This document shows, piece after piece, positions 1 to 9,821 of a DNA stretch of 64,000 nucleotides. Within the stretch, counting starts at the first letter, position 1. Every line of letters begins with the position of its first letter. Source of the stretch: Mycolicibacterium peregrinum. GTDB lineage: Bacteria > Actinomycetota > Actinomycetes > Mycobacteriales > Mycobacteriaceae. The notes beneath the pieces were generated by a model. That model made no database searches. It was not told where the DNA came from and saw nothing but the letters and a program-made list of their open reading frames with translations. The position numbers and the translations under genes were made by a program. The DNA is taken from the NCBI RefSeq assembly GCF_001665625.1, contig NZ_LZSY01000116.1, positions 1-64,000 on the forward strand. The letters are read 5' to 3'.

Positions 1-2
1 CC

Positions 3-2336
3 CCCGGCCCCCGCGGGGGGGCGGCGTCGGGTGCCCCGAAGCCGGCCCCGCGGGCCCCGCGGGTCGGCAACAACCCCTTCTCGTCGCAGCAGCCGGTCGA
101 GCGGCCCATCCCGCGGCCGCAGCCGCGTCCCGGTGCCCCGCGTCCCGGTGGTGGCCCGCGTCCGTCGCCCGGCAACATGCCGCCGCGTCCGGCCGGTGCA
201 GGTGCTCCCGGACGTGGTGGCCCACGTCCCGGCCCGCGTCCCGGTGGCGGCCCCCGTCCCGGCGGTGCCGGTCAGGGTGCTCGTCCCGGTGGCGGTGGCG
301 GCGGTAACTACCGCGGCGGCGGTGCCGGTGGTGGCGGTGGCGCACCCGCAGGTGGTGGCGGCGGTTTCCGCGGTCGCCCCGGCGGTGGTGGCGGCGGTCG
401 TCCCGGTCAGCGCGGTGGCGCAGCCGGTGCGTTCGGTCGTCCCGGCGGTGCCCCGAAGCGCGGCCGTAAGTCGAAGCGGGCGAAACGCGCCGAATACGAG
501 AACATGCAGGCGCCGGTCGTCGGTGGTGTGCGGTTGCCCAAGGGCAACGGCGAGACCATCCGGCTCGCCCGCGGCGCATCGCTGAGCGACTTCGCCGAGA
601 AGATCGACGCCAACCCGGCCGCACTGGTCCAGGCGCTGTTCAACCTCGGTGAGATGGTCACCGCGACCCAGTCGGTCGGTGACGACACCCTGGAGCTGCT
701 CGGCAGCGAGATGAACTTCAAGGTGCAGGTCGTCTCGCCCGAGGACGAGGACCGCGAACTGCTGCAGTCCTTCGACCTCACCTACGGCGAGGACGAGGGC
801 GACGAGGACGACCTCGAGTTCCGCCCGCCTGTGGTCACGGTCATGGGTCACGTCGACCACGGCAAGACCCGACTGCTGGACACCATCCGCAACGCCACCG
901 TCCGCGAGGGCGAGGCCGGCGGCATCACCCAGCACATCGGCGCCTACCAGGTCGAGGTCGATCTGGACGGCAACGTCCGGCCGATCACCTTCATCGACAC
1001 CCCCGGTCACGAGGCGTTCACCGCCATGCGTGCCCGTGGTGCCAAGGCCACCGACATCGCGATCCTCGTGGTCGCGGCCGACGACGGCGTCATGCCACAG
1101 ACGGTGGAGGCCATCAACCACGCGCAGGCCGCTGATGTGCCGATCGTGGTGGCGGTCAACAAGATCGACAAGGAAGGCGCCGACCCGGCCAAGATCCGGG
1201 CGCAGCTCACCGAGTACAACCTGGTGGCCGAGGACTACGGCGGCGACACCATGTTCGTCGACATCTCGGCCAAGCAGGGCACCAACATCCAGGCGCTGCT
1301 GGAAGCGGTCGTACTGACCGCCGACGCGGCCCTGGACCTGCGGGCCAACCCCGACATGGAGGCCCAGGGTGTGGCGATCGAGGCACACCTGGACCGCGGT
1401 CGCGGTCCGGTGGCCACGGTGCTCATCCAGCGCGGCACCCTGCGTGTCGGCGACTCGGTGGTGGCCGGCGATGCCTATGGCCGCGTCCGCCGGATGGTCG
1501 ACGAGCACGGCGACGACGTCGAAGAGGCGCTGCCCTCGCGTCCGGTCCAGGTCATCGGCTTCACGTCGGTGCCCGGTGCCGGTGACAACTTCCTGGTTGT
1601 CGACGAGGACCGCATCGCCCGCCAGATCGCCGACCGGCGCAGCGCGCGCAAGCGCAACGCGCTGGCCGCACGCAGCCGCAAGCGGATCAGCCTGGAAGAC
1701 CTGGATTCGGCACTGAAGGAAACCAGCCAGCTGAACCTGATCCTCAAGGGCGACAACGCCGGTACGGTCGAAGCCCTCGAGGAAGCGCTGATGGGCATCG
1801 AGATCGACGACGAAGTGGAGCTGCGGGTCATCGACCGCGGTGTCGGTGGTGTCACCGAGACCAACGTCAACCTGGCTTCTGCCTCGGACGCGATCATCAT
1901 CGGGTTCAACGTCCGTGCCGAAGGCAAGGCGACCGAGCTGGCCAACCGCGAGGGTGTGGAGATCCGGTACTACTCGGTGATCTACCAGGCCATCGACGAG
2001 ATCGAGAAGGCCCTCAAGGGCATGCTCAAGCCGGTCTACGAGGAGAAGGAACTCGGCCGCGCCGAGATCCGGGCGATCTTCCGGTCGTCGAAGGTCGGCA
2101 ACATCGCCGGCTGCCTGGTCACCTCGGGCATCATGCGTCGCAACGCCAAGGCCCGGCTGCTGCGTGACAACACGGTGGTCGCGCAGAACCTCACGGTGTC
2201 CTCGCTCAAGCGCGAGAAGGACGATGCCACCGAGGTCCGCGAGGGTTACGAGTGCGGTCTGACGCTGACCTACAACGACATCAAGGAAGGCGACGTCGTC
2301 GAGACGTACGAACTCGTCGAGAAGGTTCGGACGTAG
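3..2336 (+). CDS. infB: Translation initiation factor IF-2 (5' end outside window)
   Basis: IF-2 is the GTPase that brings initiator fMet-tRNA to the 30S subunit and promotes subunit joining. The reading frame is open from base 3, so the N-terminus lies upstream and 777 residues are visible. The first ~150 residues are a Pro/Arg/Gly-rich linker, with glycine runs around 290-420, as in actinobacterial IF-2. The G domain follows: P-loop GHVDHGKT at 846-869, DTPGHEAF near 1000 and NKID near 1160, then the EF-Tu-like domains and the C-terminal tRNA-binding domain. rbfA starts 3 bp after the stop, the usual order in mycobacteria. Identity is certain; only the start is missing. Confidence 0.97.
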   Translation, partial: PGPRGGAASGAPKPAPRAPRVGNNPFSSQQPVERPIPRPQPRPGAPRPGGGPRPSPGNMPPRPAGAGAPGRGGPRPGPRPGGGPRPGGAGQGARPGGGGGGNYRGGGAGGGGGAPAGGGGGFRGRPGGGGGGRPGQRGGAAGAFGRPGGAPKRGRKSKRAKRAEYENMQAPVVGGVRLPKGNGETIRLARGASLSDFAEKIDANPAALVQALFNLGEMVTATQSVGDDTLELLGSEMNFKVQVVSPEDEDRELLQSFDLTYGEDEGDEDDLEFRPPVVTVMGHVDHGKTRLLDTIRNATVREGEAGGITQHIGAYQVEVDLDGNVRPITFIDTPGHEAFTAMRARGAKATDIAILVVAADDGVMPQTVEAINHAQAADVPIVVAVNKIDKEGADPAKIRAQLTEYNLVAEDYGGDTMFVDISAKQGTNIQALLEAVVLTADAALDLRANPDMEAQGVAIEAHLDRGRGPVATVLIQRGTLRVGDSVVAGDAYGRVRRMVDEHGDDVEEALPSRPVQVIGFTSVPGAGDNFLVVDEDRIARQIADRRSARKRNALAARSRKRISLEDLDSALKETSQLNLILKGDNAGTVEALEEALMGIEIDDEVELRVIDRGVGGVTETNVNLASASDAIIIGFNVRAEGKATELANREGVEIRYYSVIYQAIDEIEKALKGMLKPVYEEKELGRAEIRAIFRSSKVGNIAGCLVTSGIMRRNAKARLLRDNTVVAQNLTVSSLKREKDDATEVREGYECGLTLTYNDIKEGDVVETYELVEKVRT

Positions 2337-2339
2337 GGT

Positions 2340-3840
<1,501 letters not shown>

Positions 3841-3872
3841 CTGCGTGCGGCACGCCTCTCCCGGGCGGGCGC

Positions 3873-5207
3873 GTGGTTGAACCCGAAGGCGATATTCCCG
3901 TCACGCCGGCCACCACCCGCCGGATCGCCGGCCTGGCGTTTCCGGCACTCGGTGTGCTGGCCGCCGAGCCGATCTACCTGCTCTTCGACATCGCCATCGT
4001 CGGGCGGCTGGGCGCGCTCAGCCTGGCCGGCCTGGCGATCGGCGGCCTGATCCTCGGCCTGGTCAACTCGCAGGGCACGTTCCTGTCCTACGGCACCACG
4101 GCACGCTCGGCCCGCATGTTTGGGGCGGGTGACCGGCAGTCCGCCGTCGGCGAAGGTGTGCAGGCCACCTGGTTGGCCCTCGGACTGGGCCTCCTGATCA
4201 TCGCGGTGGTACAGGCGGCGGCGGTGCCGCTGCTGTCGGCGATCGCGGGACGCTCCGACATCGCCGACGCCGCACTGCCGTGGCTGCGGATCGCCATCCT
4301 GGCCGCCCCGGCGATCCTGGTGTCGCTGGCAGGCAATGGCTGGATGCGCGGGGTACAGGACACGGTCCGGCCGCTGCGCTACGTGGTGTTCGGGTTCGCT
4401 GTGTCGGCGGTGCTCTGCCCGCCGCTGGTCTACGGCTGGCTGGGTCTGCCTCGGCTGGAGCTGGCCGGATCTGCGGTGGCCAACCTGGTGGGGCAGTGGG
4501 TGGCGGCGCTGTTGTTCCTGCGGGCCCTGTTGAGTGAGAAGGTGGCGCTACGGATTCAGCCCGCGGTACTGCGGGCCCAGTTGACCATGGGCCGGGATCT
4601 GCTGTTGCGGTCGATGGCGTTCCAGGCCTGCTTTCTGTCGGCCGGAGCCGTCGCTGCCCGGTTCGGTGCCGCGGCCGTGGCGGCCCATCAGGTTGTCCTG
4701 CAGGTCTGGAGTTTCCTTGCACTGGTGCTGGATTCGCTCGCCATCGCCGCGCAGTCGCTCGTCGGCGCGGCGTTGGGCGCGGGTCAACTTGCGCATGCCA
4801 AGAGCGTGGCCTGGCGGGTGACGCTGTTCTCCACGATGGCCGGTGTGGTGCTGGCCCTGGTGTTCGCCGTCGGCTCCTCGGTGCTGCCGCCCGTGTTCAC
4901 CGATGATCAATCGGTGCTGGCGGCGATCAGGGTGCCGTGGTGGTTCCTGGTGGCCCAATTGCCGGTGGCGGGAATCGTCTTCGCCCTCGACGGTGTGCTT
5001 CTGGGCGCCGGCGACGCCAAATTCATGCGCAACGCGACCCTGGCCAGCGCGCTGGTCGGCTTCCTGCCGCTGATCTGGTTGTCGCTCATCTACGGCTGGG
5101 GCCTGTTCGGCATCTGGTCGGGGCTGAGCACGTTCATGGTGCTGAGGCTGATCTTCGTCGGCTGGCGGGCGTTCTCAGGGCGCTGGCTGGTGCCCGGTAC
5201 CGCTTAG
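3873..5207 (+). CDS. dinF: MATE-family multidrug/Na+ antiporter DinF
   Basis: Polytopic inner-membrane protein of 444 residues with about 12 hydrophobic segments in two homologous halves, the layout of the MATE exporter family. The N-terminus (RRIAGLAFPALGVLAAEPIY) and LGALSLAGLAIG are DinF-like. It lies directly after nrnA, as Rv2836c does in M. tuberculosis. Translation appears to start at GTG 3873, 32 bp after nrnA. MATE proteins export cationic drugs or metabolites using Na+ or H+ gradients; the physiological substrate here is unknown. A hairpin region follows the stop, shared with the convergent methyltransferase gene. Confidence 0.9.
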   Translation: MVEPEGDIPVTPATTRRIAGLAFPALGVLAAEPIYLLFDIAIVGRLGALSLAGLAIGGLILGLVNSQGTFLSYGTTARSARMFGAGDRQSAVGEGVQATWLALGLGLLIIAVVQAAAVPLLSAIAGRSDIADAALPWLRIAILAAPAILVSLAGNGWMRGVQDTVRPLRYVVFGFAVSAVLCPPLVYGWLGLPRLELAGSAVANLVGQWVAALLFLRALLSEKVALRIQPAVLRAQLTMGRDLLLRSMAFQACFLSAGAVAARFGAAAVAAHQVVLQVWSFLALVLDSLAIAAQSLVGAALGAGQLAHAKSVAWRVTLFSTMAGVVLALVFAVGSSVLPPVFTDDQSVLAAIRVPWWFLVAQLPVAGIVFALDGVLLGAGDAKFMRNATLASALVGFLPLIWLSLIYGWGLFGIWSGLSTFMVLRLIFVGWRAFSGRWLVPGTA

Positions 5208-5226
5208 TTGCAGTTGCACCGCGAGT

Positions 5227-5281
5227 GAGCGTGTCTGCACCCCGACACGCCGCTCAGCACAGGCATTTTGCGCACGCTCGT
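5227..5281. terminator. Putative bidirectional terminator between convergent genes
   Basis: The 82-bp gap between dinF (+) and the methyltransferase gene (-) holds the inverted repeat GCGTGTC (5229-5235) and GACACGC (5244-5250) with an 8-nt loop. A wider pair is GAGCGTG at 5227-5233 with CACGCTC around 5274-5280. There is no clear T-run, so this is inferred from position and dyad symmetry. Confidence 0.45.
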
Positions 5282-5289
5282 GCATGGGG

Positions 5290-5901
5290 CTACTGCCGCT
5301 TACCGCTGACCACCCAGACTGCTCCCTTTCCCGCGCCGTGCTCGGCCACTGACACCTCATCGAATCCGATGCCACGGCACAGCGTCGCAAACGACTCAGC
5401 CTGCTGTCGTGTCCAGCCGTGGCTGGCCAATCCGGTGGCGTCATCGGGTGATTGACGCTCGATCGCGATCAACCTTCCACCCGGAACCAGCACGCGGTGG
5501 GCCTCGGCAACTGCCTTGTCGACGTCCTGCCAGTGGTGCACGGTGGCCAGTGCCCACACCACCGTGGCAGAACTGCCCGGCACGGGCAGTGCTTCCGCGG
5601 TGCCCTCGCGCCAGGTGATGGGCGCGCGTTTCGGCGTGACCAGCCGCGCGATGCGCACCATGGTGGACGAGGGGTCGACGCCGGTCACTTGCGCCCCGCG
5701 GCGGGCGGCCACCCGGGCGGCGGTGCCCGGTCCGCAGCCCACATCCACGACATGGTCTGCCGACGAGAGTTGCGCGACATCAGCGACCAACCGGGCCTTC
5801 GCCCGGCCCACCAGGAGGAAGGCCAGCCCGCACAACACCCCGGTGACCCCCGCGAACCCGGGGTGGTCGGCATGGTGATTGATCGCACGCGCGGCGTTCA
5901 T
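5290..5901 (-). CDS. Class I SAM-dependent methyltransferase (UbiE/Methyltransf_11 type)
   Basis: The 203-residue product has the SAM-binding motif I VVDVGCGPGTAARVAARRG near residue 50, a motif II acidic segment (VTGVDPS) and the post-motif HHWQDVDKAVAEAHRVLVPGGRL typical of Methyltransf_11 enzymes. The substrate cannot be told from sequence. It is divergent from a MerR-family regulator with only 46 bp between starts, and an 18-bp dyad lies in that gap, so MerR probably controls it. MerR proteins of this length often sense metals or reactive compounds, so methylation of a toxic element or small molecule is possible but is inference. Confidence 0.8.
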   Translation of the reverse strand: MNAARAINHHADHPGFAGVTGVLCGLAFLLVGRAKARLVADVAQLSSADHVVDVGCGPGTAARVAARRGAQVTGVDPSSTMVRIARLVTPKRAPITWREGTAEALPVPGSSATVVWALATVHHWQDVDKAVAEAHRVLVPGGRLIAIERQSPDDATGLASHGWTRQQAESFATLCRGIGFDEVSVAEHGAGKGAVWVVSGKRQ

Positions 5902-5908
5902 AGGGTAG

Positions 5909-5926
5909 ACCTTGCCGGTTCAAGGT
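5909..5926. promoter_or_regulatory. Putative MerR operator
   Basis: ACCTTGCCGGTTCAAGGT has perfect 6-bp arms (ACCTTG / CAAGGT) around a 6-bp spacer. It lies in the 46-bp divergent gap between the methyltransferase and MerR genes. TTGCCG inside it (5913-5918) is 17 bp from TCAAAT (5936-5941), which sits 6 bp before the MerR start and may be its -10. The size and symmetry match MerR-family sites. Confidence 0.6.
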
Positions 5927-5947
5927 GGGTTGAAGTCAAATGGCGGC

Positions 5948-6385
5948 ATGGACCTGATCCCGATCGGAGAGGCCGCGGCGAGGTTGCAGATGAGCCCGTC
6001 GGCGTTGCGGTACTACGACGAACGCGGCTTGGTGTCCCCTCGACAGCGGCAGGCCGGCAAGCGGATGTACGGGCCCGAGGAGCTGCGCCGGCTCGCATTG
6101 CTCAAGATTGTGAATCGGTTGGGTCTTCCCCTCGACACCGCGGCCGCGGTGCTCGACGCGCCGAGTGAACAGTGGCGCGAGACGGTGCGCGAGCAGATCG
6201 CCGCGCTGGATCGGGTGATAGCGCAAGCGCAAGGGGCGCAACAGTTTCTGACCCATGCGTTGCGTTGCCCGAAAGACCACCCGGCGCGCGAATGCGACAC
6301 CATGATCGGCGCGCTGGACCGGCTCGTCGACGGGATGAGCGTCGAGGAACTCGCCAGCGACCAGGCCGGGTGGCTCGTGGACTGA
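5948..6385 (+). CDS. MerR-family transcriptional regulator with CX8C motif
   Basis: The 145-residue protein has the N-terminal MerR winged helix (IGEAAARLQMSPSALRYYDERGLVSPRQRQAGKRMYG, residues 6-42), a dimerisation helix and a short effector end. Cysteines 107 and 116 (CPKDHPAREC) are spaced CX8C. This resembles the metal-binding or redox loop of CueR/ZntR/SoxR-like proteins but matches none exactly. ATG 5948 was chosen because the HTH begins at once and a plausible -10 lies 6 bp upstream; longer starts would run into the operator. It is divergent from the methyltransferase gene. The inducer is unknown. Confidence 0.87.
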   Translation: MDLIPIGEAAARLQMSPSALRYYDERGLVSPRQRQAGKRMYGPEELRRLALLKIVNRLGLPLDTAAAVLDAPSEQWRETVREQIAALDRVIAQAQGAQQFLTHALRCPKDHPARECDTMIGALDRLVDGMSVEELASDQAGWLVD

Positions 6386-6405
6386 CCCTCACCTGCGCGG
6401 GATAC

Positions 6406-6418
6406 CGCCAAATTGGCG
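6406..6418. promoter_or_regulatory. Inverted repeat upstream of the WXG100-like operon
   Basis: CGCCAA and TTGGCG flank a single A, giving a perfect 13-bp dyad between the MerR stop and the start of the secretion-associated module. It could be an operator for that module or a small part of a terminator. The position, 60 bp before the start codon, favours regulation. Confidence 0.35.
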
Positions 6419-6477
6419 CATCGAACCCCGAGATCAAGGGCTGATACTTGAGGGGCGCGGACAGACAGGGGAGCGGG

Positions 6478-6990
6478 ATGCCGTTGACGGTGTCGCAGGT
6501 GCTGGGGTCCCGGCCCGAATCGCTGACCGCTGCGGCCGCTGACGTCAAGGCGGCAGGCGCCGAAATCGATGTTCAGATGGCCAGCGAGCGATCTCAGATG
6601 GACGCGTTGGCCTCGAAATGGTCCGGCACCGCGTCGGACGGTGCGCAGGTCAATGCCACCGAAATGATCGGTGATCAACAGATCTATCGGGCCAAGCTGC
6701 AGAAGTTGTCCGACAAGATGAGGGAGTCCGGGGACACGCTCACGGGCATTCGGAAGGAACTCGCCGACCTCGTCAACAGTGGTGAGGCGCAGTATTTCAA
6801 CATCGCCGACAATGGATCGGTAACCGCCGGCTGGAGACTGCTGTGGTGGGCGGCCCTCTCGCCCAGAAACGCCCTGGAGGTCAAGATCAGGCAGCTCAAA
6901 CTCCAGACGAAGATCCAGACCGCGCTGGACAAGTTCGATGCCGCGGACAAGTCCACGGCCGCGGCATTGCGCAAGATCGATCGAGGCTGA
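6478..6990 (+). CDS. WXG100-like (ESX/type VII secretion-associated) protein
   Basis: A 170-residue, mostly helical protein with W48-S-G50 at the centre of its first ~100 residues, the WXG hairpin signature of ESAT-6-like proteins secreted by type VII (ESX) systems. The C-terminal ~70 residues extend beyond the usual 100 and carry WRLLWW followed by Lys-rich helix. ATG 6478 has GGGGAGCGG just upstream; no alternative start is as good. The next gene starts 8 bp later and codes for a larger ESX-type protein, so this one is probably its secretion partner. No ESX core component (EccC, mycosin) is in the window, so export would depend on a locus elsewhere. Confidence 0.7.
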   Translation: MPLTVSQVLGSRPESLTAAAADVKAAGAEIDVQMASERSQMDALASKWSGTASDGAQVNATEMIGDQQIYRAKLQKLSDKMRESGDTLTGIRKELADLVNSGEAQYFNIADNGSVTAGWRLLWWAALSPRNALEVKIRQLKLQTKIQTALDKFDAADKSTAAALRKIDRG

Positions 6991-6997
6991 CCCAGAC

Positions 6998-8179
6998 ATG
7001 AACCAGCCGTTGGCGGTGAGCATCGAGGCCATGCGTCTCTGCGCCAACGGGCTGAACCAGGTTTCGGCGGAGCTTCACGGAGACCGGGCGGGTCCGGCCG
7101 TGTCGGGGGCGTCCGGTTCGCTTTCGGCGCTCGAGACCGCGGGCGTGTGCCGGGACGTCGGTGACTCACTGGCACGACAGGCACAGTCGCTGGGCGACGA
7201 TGTGTCGGAGTACTCCGGAAAATTGGTTCTCGCTGCCGACCGCTATGAGCGCGGCGATATCGAAGCTGCCGAAAGTATTGACTTCGCCGGGCCGGAAGAG
7301 CCCCAGGAACAGGATCCCAATGCGCCACCGGAGCAGAAGGTCGCTCGGCATGAGCAAGCCCTGCGTGACGCCGGTCTGCTCGACGGCTCGGCCGACGGTC
7401 GTTACCGGGACTGGTTGCTGAACGCGGCACGTCACGATGTGTCGCCGGAGACCATCGTCGACATCGCGCGGACCCACGACATCGACCCCGAGGACTTCGA
7501 CGTCTTCGACGGCATGGAGGAAGTGAAGGATGCCGACGGCAAGTCGTTCTTCCGCATCCCACAGGGCACCAGTCCGGAGAAAGTGAAGAAGGCGGCGTTG
7601 ATGAGCTACATCCTCAATGCGGGAACGGATTACGACAAGGCCGAACTCGGCCCTGACGGCCAGGCCGGCACGTCCGACGATGTCCAGAACGACTTCGAGG
7701 AGGTGCCGTACTCTGCCGCCGAGGTTGAGCGAATCATCGATCGGCAGAACTCCAACTCCTGGAGTTACACGGCCGCTGCCGGGCTGCCCTACACCGGTGG
7801 AGCGGTGGCGACCACGCCGACCGGGACGCTGATGGCATTGGGCGGCAAGCCGACGGATTGGGCGGCATTCCAAGGTGGTTCGACGTATGGCGACATCTTC
7901 ACCGTCAACCTCAACGATGTCGAACACCCGGGCAACAAGCTTCGGGAGATCATTCAGTCCGGAAATATGTGGTACGGCGGTGCCAATGGGGTGGGGCGCG
8001 AGGGCGCACTCGATCTGGATCGCCTGCTCCATCACGAAGAGCGACATTCGCAGCAGTGGGCGGAGAAAGGTCCGGTGAGAATGGGCATCGATTACGGCAC
8101 CGGAGGGATCATCCAGGGGATGGGCGGCGTAAACCCGCTCGAAGAGGACGCCGGTCTGTCGGATGGGGGCTACCACTGA
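6998..8179 (+). CDS. Putative ESX-secreted protein with C-terminal HEXXH metallopeptidase motif
   Basis: The 393-residue protein has an N-terminal ~95-residue helical region (MNQPLAVSIEAMRLCANGL...) resembling EspC/DUF2580-type ESX substrates, then an acidic Pro/Gln-rich linker and a globular C-terminal half. Near the end is H346-E-E-R-H350 followed by SQQW and, about 30 residues on, N379-P-L-E382. HEXXH plus a downstream NPxE glutamate is the zinc-ligand arrangement of gluzincin-like peptidases found at the ends of polymorphic toxins. It has no Sec signal peptide. It lies between a WXG100-like gene (8 bp) and a lipoprotein gene (1-bp overlap). Secreted peptidase effector is my inference; family membership should be tested by profile search. 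Confidence 0.62.
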   Translation: MNQPLAVSIEAMRLCANGLNQVSAELHGDRAGPAVSGASGSLSALETAGVCRDVGDSLARQAQSLGDDVSEYSGKLVLAADRYERGDIEAAESIDFAGPEEPQEQDPNAPPEQKVARHEQALRDAGLLDGSADGRYRDWLLNAARHDVSPETIVDIARTHDIDPEDFDVFDGMEEVKDADGKSFFRIPQGTSPEKVKKAALMSYILNAGTDYDKAELGPDGQAGTSDDVQNDFEEVPYSAAEVERIIDRQNSNSWSYTAAAGLPYTGGAVATTPTGTLMALGGKPTDWAAFQGGSTYGDIFTVNLNDVEHPGNKLREIIQSGNMWYGGANGVGREGALDLDRLLHHEERHSQQWAEKGPVRMGIDYGTGGIIQGMGGVNPLEEDAGLSDGGYH

Positions 8180-8712
8180 TGCGCCGATGCTTTGTCGCGA
8201 TAGCTATGGCAGTCGTCGTGCTGTCGGCCTCGGGCTGTGAGACCAGGGCGCCGTTCGCCCCGTCACTGACCCCGTCGTGGGGTGCGCGCGTCACCGATGG
8301 AAAGTTGCAGATCTGGACCGGCGCGCCATGTGTTGCCGTCAAGAAGATCTCGTTGAGCCACGACTCCGAGGATGCCGAGTTGGTGCTCACGGCCACCGAT
8401 CCGGCCGGGGCGGACGTCGAGCATCTGACGTTGGGTGGGCCGTACCCCGCCGGGCTGCAGGTCACGCGACCGTGGCCGCAGGGCCTGGATTGGCGTACCG
8501 CGAAGCAACTGACTTTCCAGCTCGACGCATTTCCCCCCGGTGCGAAATCAGTCGTTTTCGGCGCGGGGACCGAGGTCTCCGAAATCGTCGCAGGATCACC
8601 GGAACATCCGGCCGATACCTACTGGTTCACCGGTGTGGGCTGGCTCAACCCAGCCGATGTCGCGGCGAAGGACGACAAGACGTTCACCTCTGTCTGCACT
8701 CCCCAACGGTAG
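8179..8712 (+). CDS. Putative lipoprotein, partner of the HEXXH protein
   Basis: The 177-residue product begins MRRCFVAIAMAVVVLSASGC, a basic start, a hydrophobic core and a lipobox-like ASG-C20, so it is probably a lipoprotein anchored outside the membrane. The rest is beta-rich with no family I recognise. Its ATG overlaps the stop of the preceding gene by one base (TGATG), which implies translational coupling. In polymorphic-toxin loci a small gene directly after a toxin often codes for its immunity protein; a surface lipoprotein would be suitably placed against an extracellular peptidase. That role is inferred from position only. Confidence 0.6.
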   Translation: MRRCFVAIAMAVVVLSASGCETRAPFAPSLTPSWGARVTDGKLQIWTGAPCVAVKKISLSHDSEDAELVLTATDPAGADVEHLTLGGPYPAGLQVTRPWPQGLDWRTAKQLTFQLDAFPPGAKSVVFGAGTEVSEIVAGSPEHPADTYWFTGVGWLNPADVAAKDDKTFTSVCTPQR

Positions 8713-8776
8713 GTCGTGTCAGTGAACTTTGGGCACCGCCGTCTGCGCTTCCGACCCGGCGGGGAGGTAAGCGGCG

Positions 8777-9532
8777 TCAGCGCACCTGCGCGCGTCCCCG
8801 CTCGATCACGGAGCTGCGGCTGGCCGCGATGTCGTCGCCGGACGCCGTTGCCATCCAGGCGCGGGCGGAGGCCGCTTCGATCCACAGCCCTTGATTGGTC
8901 TGGGACTCGTCGATGCGGTGATACGACGCGAGCAGAGCGCGGACCGCGGCCTGATTGTTGGCAACGATCGAGGCGGCCACCTTGCGGGCCGTCGGTAGCA
9001 GCTCGTCGTGGGGGACCACCTCGGTGACCAGCCCGGCCCGCAATGCGTCGGTGGCCGAGAGATAGTCACCGGTCAGGCTCATCCGCCGGGCCATGCCCAC
9101 CCCGACTTTCTGCGGCAGGCGCACGCTCAGGCCCCAGGTCGGCAGCAGCCCGACCCGCGCGTGGGTGTCGGCGAATCGGGCCTGCTCGGAGGCGATCAGG
9201 ATGTCGCAGTACAGCGCCAGCTCCAGGCCACCGGTGACCGCGGCGCCGTTGATCGCGCCGATCACCGGCTTGGTCATCGCCGGCCACTTGGGGGAGATGT
9301 CGGGCAGCTCGGTGGTGTCGCCGAGTTCCTTGAGGTCCAGGCCTGCGCAGAACACCGGATCGGCACCGGTGAGGATCACCACGTCGACACCCTCGTCGGC
9401 CTGCGCATCGCGCAACGCCTGGTAGAACTCGGTGCGCAGTCGCGACGACAGGGCGTTGCGGGACTGGGGCCGGTTCAGCGTCAGGGTGCGGACTCGGTCG
9501 GTGGTCTCGATCAGCAGGACGTCATCACTCAT
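8777..9532 (-). CDS. echA16: Enoyl-CoA hydratase/isomerase family protein (EchA16-like)
   Basis: A 251-residue crotonase-fold protein. The oxyanion-hole segments are AGLDLKEL and NGAAVTGGLELALYCDI, which keeps the first catalytic Glu. In canonical hydratases the second Glu is in a PE(I/V) motif; here the equivalent is HARVGLLPTWG, so this residue is missing. The protein may act as a non-hydratase crotonase or use another residue. The sequence is closest in memory to M. tuberculosis EchA16 (Rv2831). The minus-strand -10 TAGGTT (9539-9544) lies 6 nt before the ATG with no Shine-Dalgarno, implying a leaderless mRNA. It is divergent from the DUF2277 gene across 22 bp. Confidence 0.85.
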   Translation of the reverse strand: MSDDVLLIETTDRVRTLTLNRPQSRNALSSRLRTEFYQALRDAQADEGVDVVILTGADPVFCAGLDLKELGDTTELPDISPKWPAMTKPVIGAINGAAVTGGLELALYCDILIASEQARFADTHARVGLLPTWGLSVRLPQKVGVGMARRMSLTGDYLSATDALRAGLVTEVVPHDELLPTARKVAASIVANNQAAVRALLASYHRIDESQTNQGLWIEAASARAWMATASGDDIAASRSSVIERGRAQVR

Positions 9533-9554
9533 GCGATCAACCTATCGTGGGGTC
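9533..9554. promoter_or_regulatory. Back-to-back leaderless promoters with overlapping -10 boxes
   Basis: The whole gap between two divergent start codons is 22 bp. TAGGTT on the minus strand (9539-9544) is 6 nt from the echA16 ATG, and TATCGT on the plus strand (9543-9548) is 6 nt from the DUF2277 ATG. The two hexamers share 9543-9544. Any -35 elements must lie inside the opposite gene. Confidence 0.55.
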
Positions 9555-9821
9555 ATGTGCCGCAATATCACGGAGCTGCGTGGGCTGGAGCCCGCCGCTA
9601 CTGACGAAGAGATCGAAGCCGCGGCGCGCCAGTATGTGCGCAAGGTCAGCGGCATCACCCGACCGACCGGGGCCAACGTCGAGGCCTTCGAGGCGGCCGT
9701 CGCCGAGGTCACCGCCACGACCACCAGGCTGCTCGACGGGCTCGCCCCGCGTCGGCAGCCGCCGAAAACCGTCCCGCCTCTACGTCGTCCAGAGGTGCGA
9801 GCCCGCCTGGCCGCACAGTGA
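9555..9821 (+). CDS. DUF2277 family protein
   Basis: An 88-residue protein starting MCRNITELRGLEPAATDEEIEAAARQYVRKVSG, the conserved N-terminal signature of DUF2277, a small helical family of unknown function common in actinobacteria. It is predicted to be cytosolic; no signal or membrane segment is seen. ATG 9555 follows a TATCGT -10 by 6 nt, so it is probably leaderless. The stop overlaps the GTG of the next gene (DUF1802), so the two are coupled. No function is assigned. Confidence 0.8.
   Translation: MCRNITELRGLEPAATDEEIEAAARQYVRKVSGITRPTGANVEAFEAAVAEVTATTTRLLDGLAPRRQPPKTVPPLRRPEVRARLAAQ

Noticed and set aside
6013..7047. 344-codon minus-strand frame over the MerR and WXG genes
   Set aside because: Shadow of MerR and WXG100-like genes, both of which have recognisable domains and good start signals.
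7166..8176. 336-codon minus-strand frame opposite the HEXXH protein gene
   Set aside because: No recognisable domain; the plus-strand frame has ESX-like and HEXXH features and fits the operon spacing.
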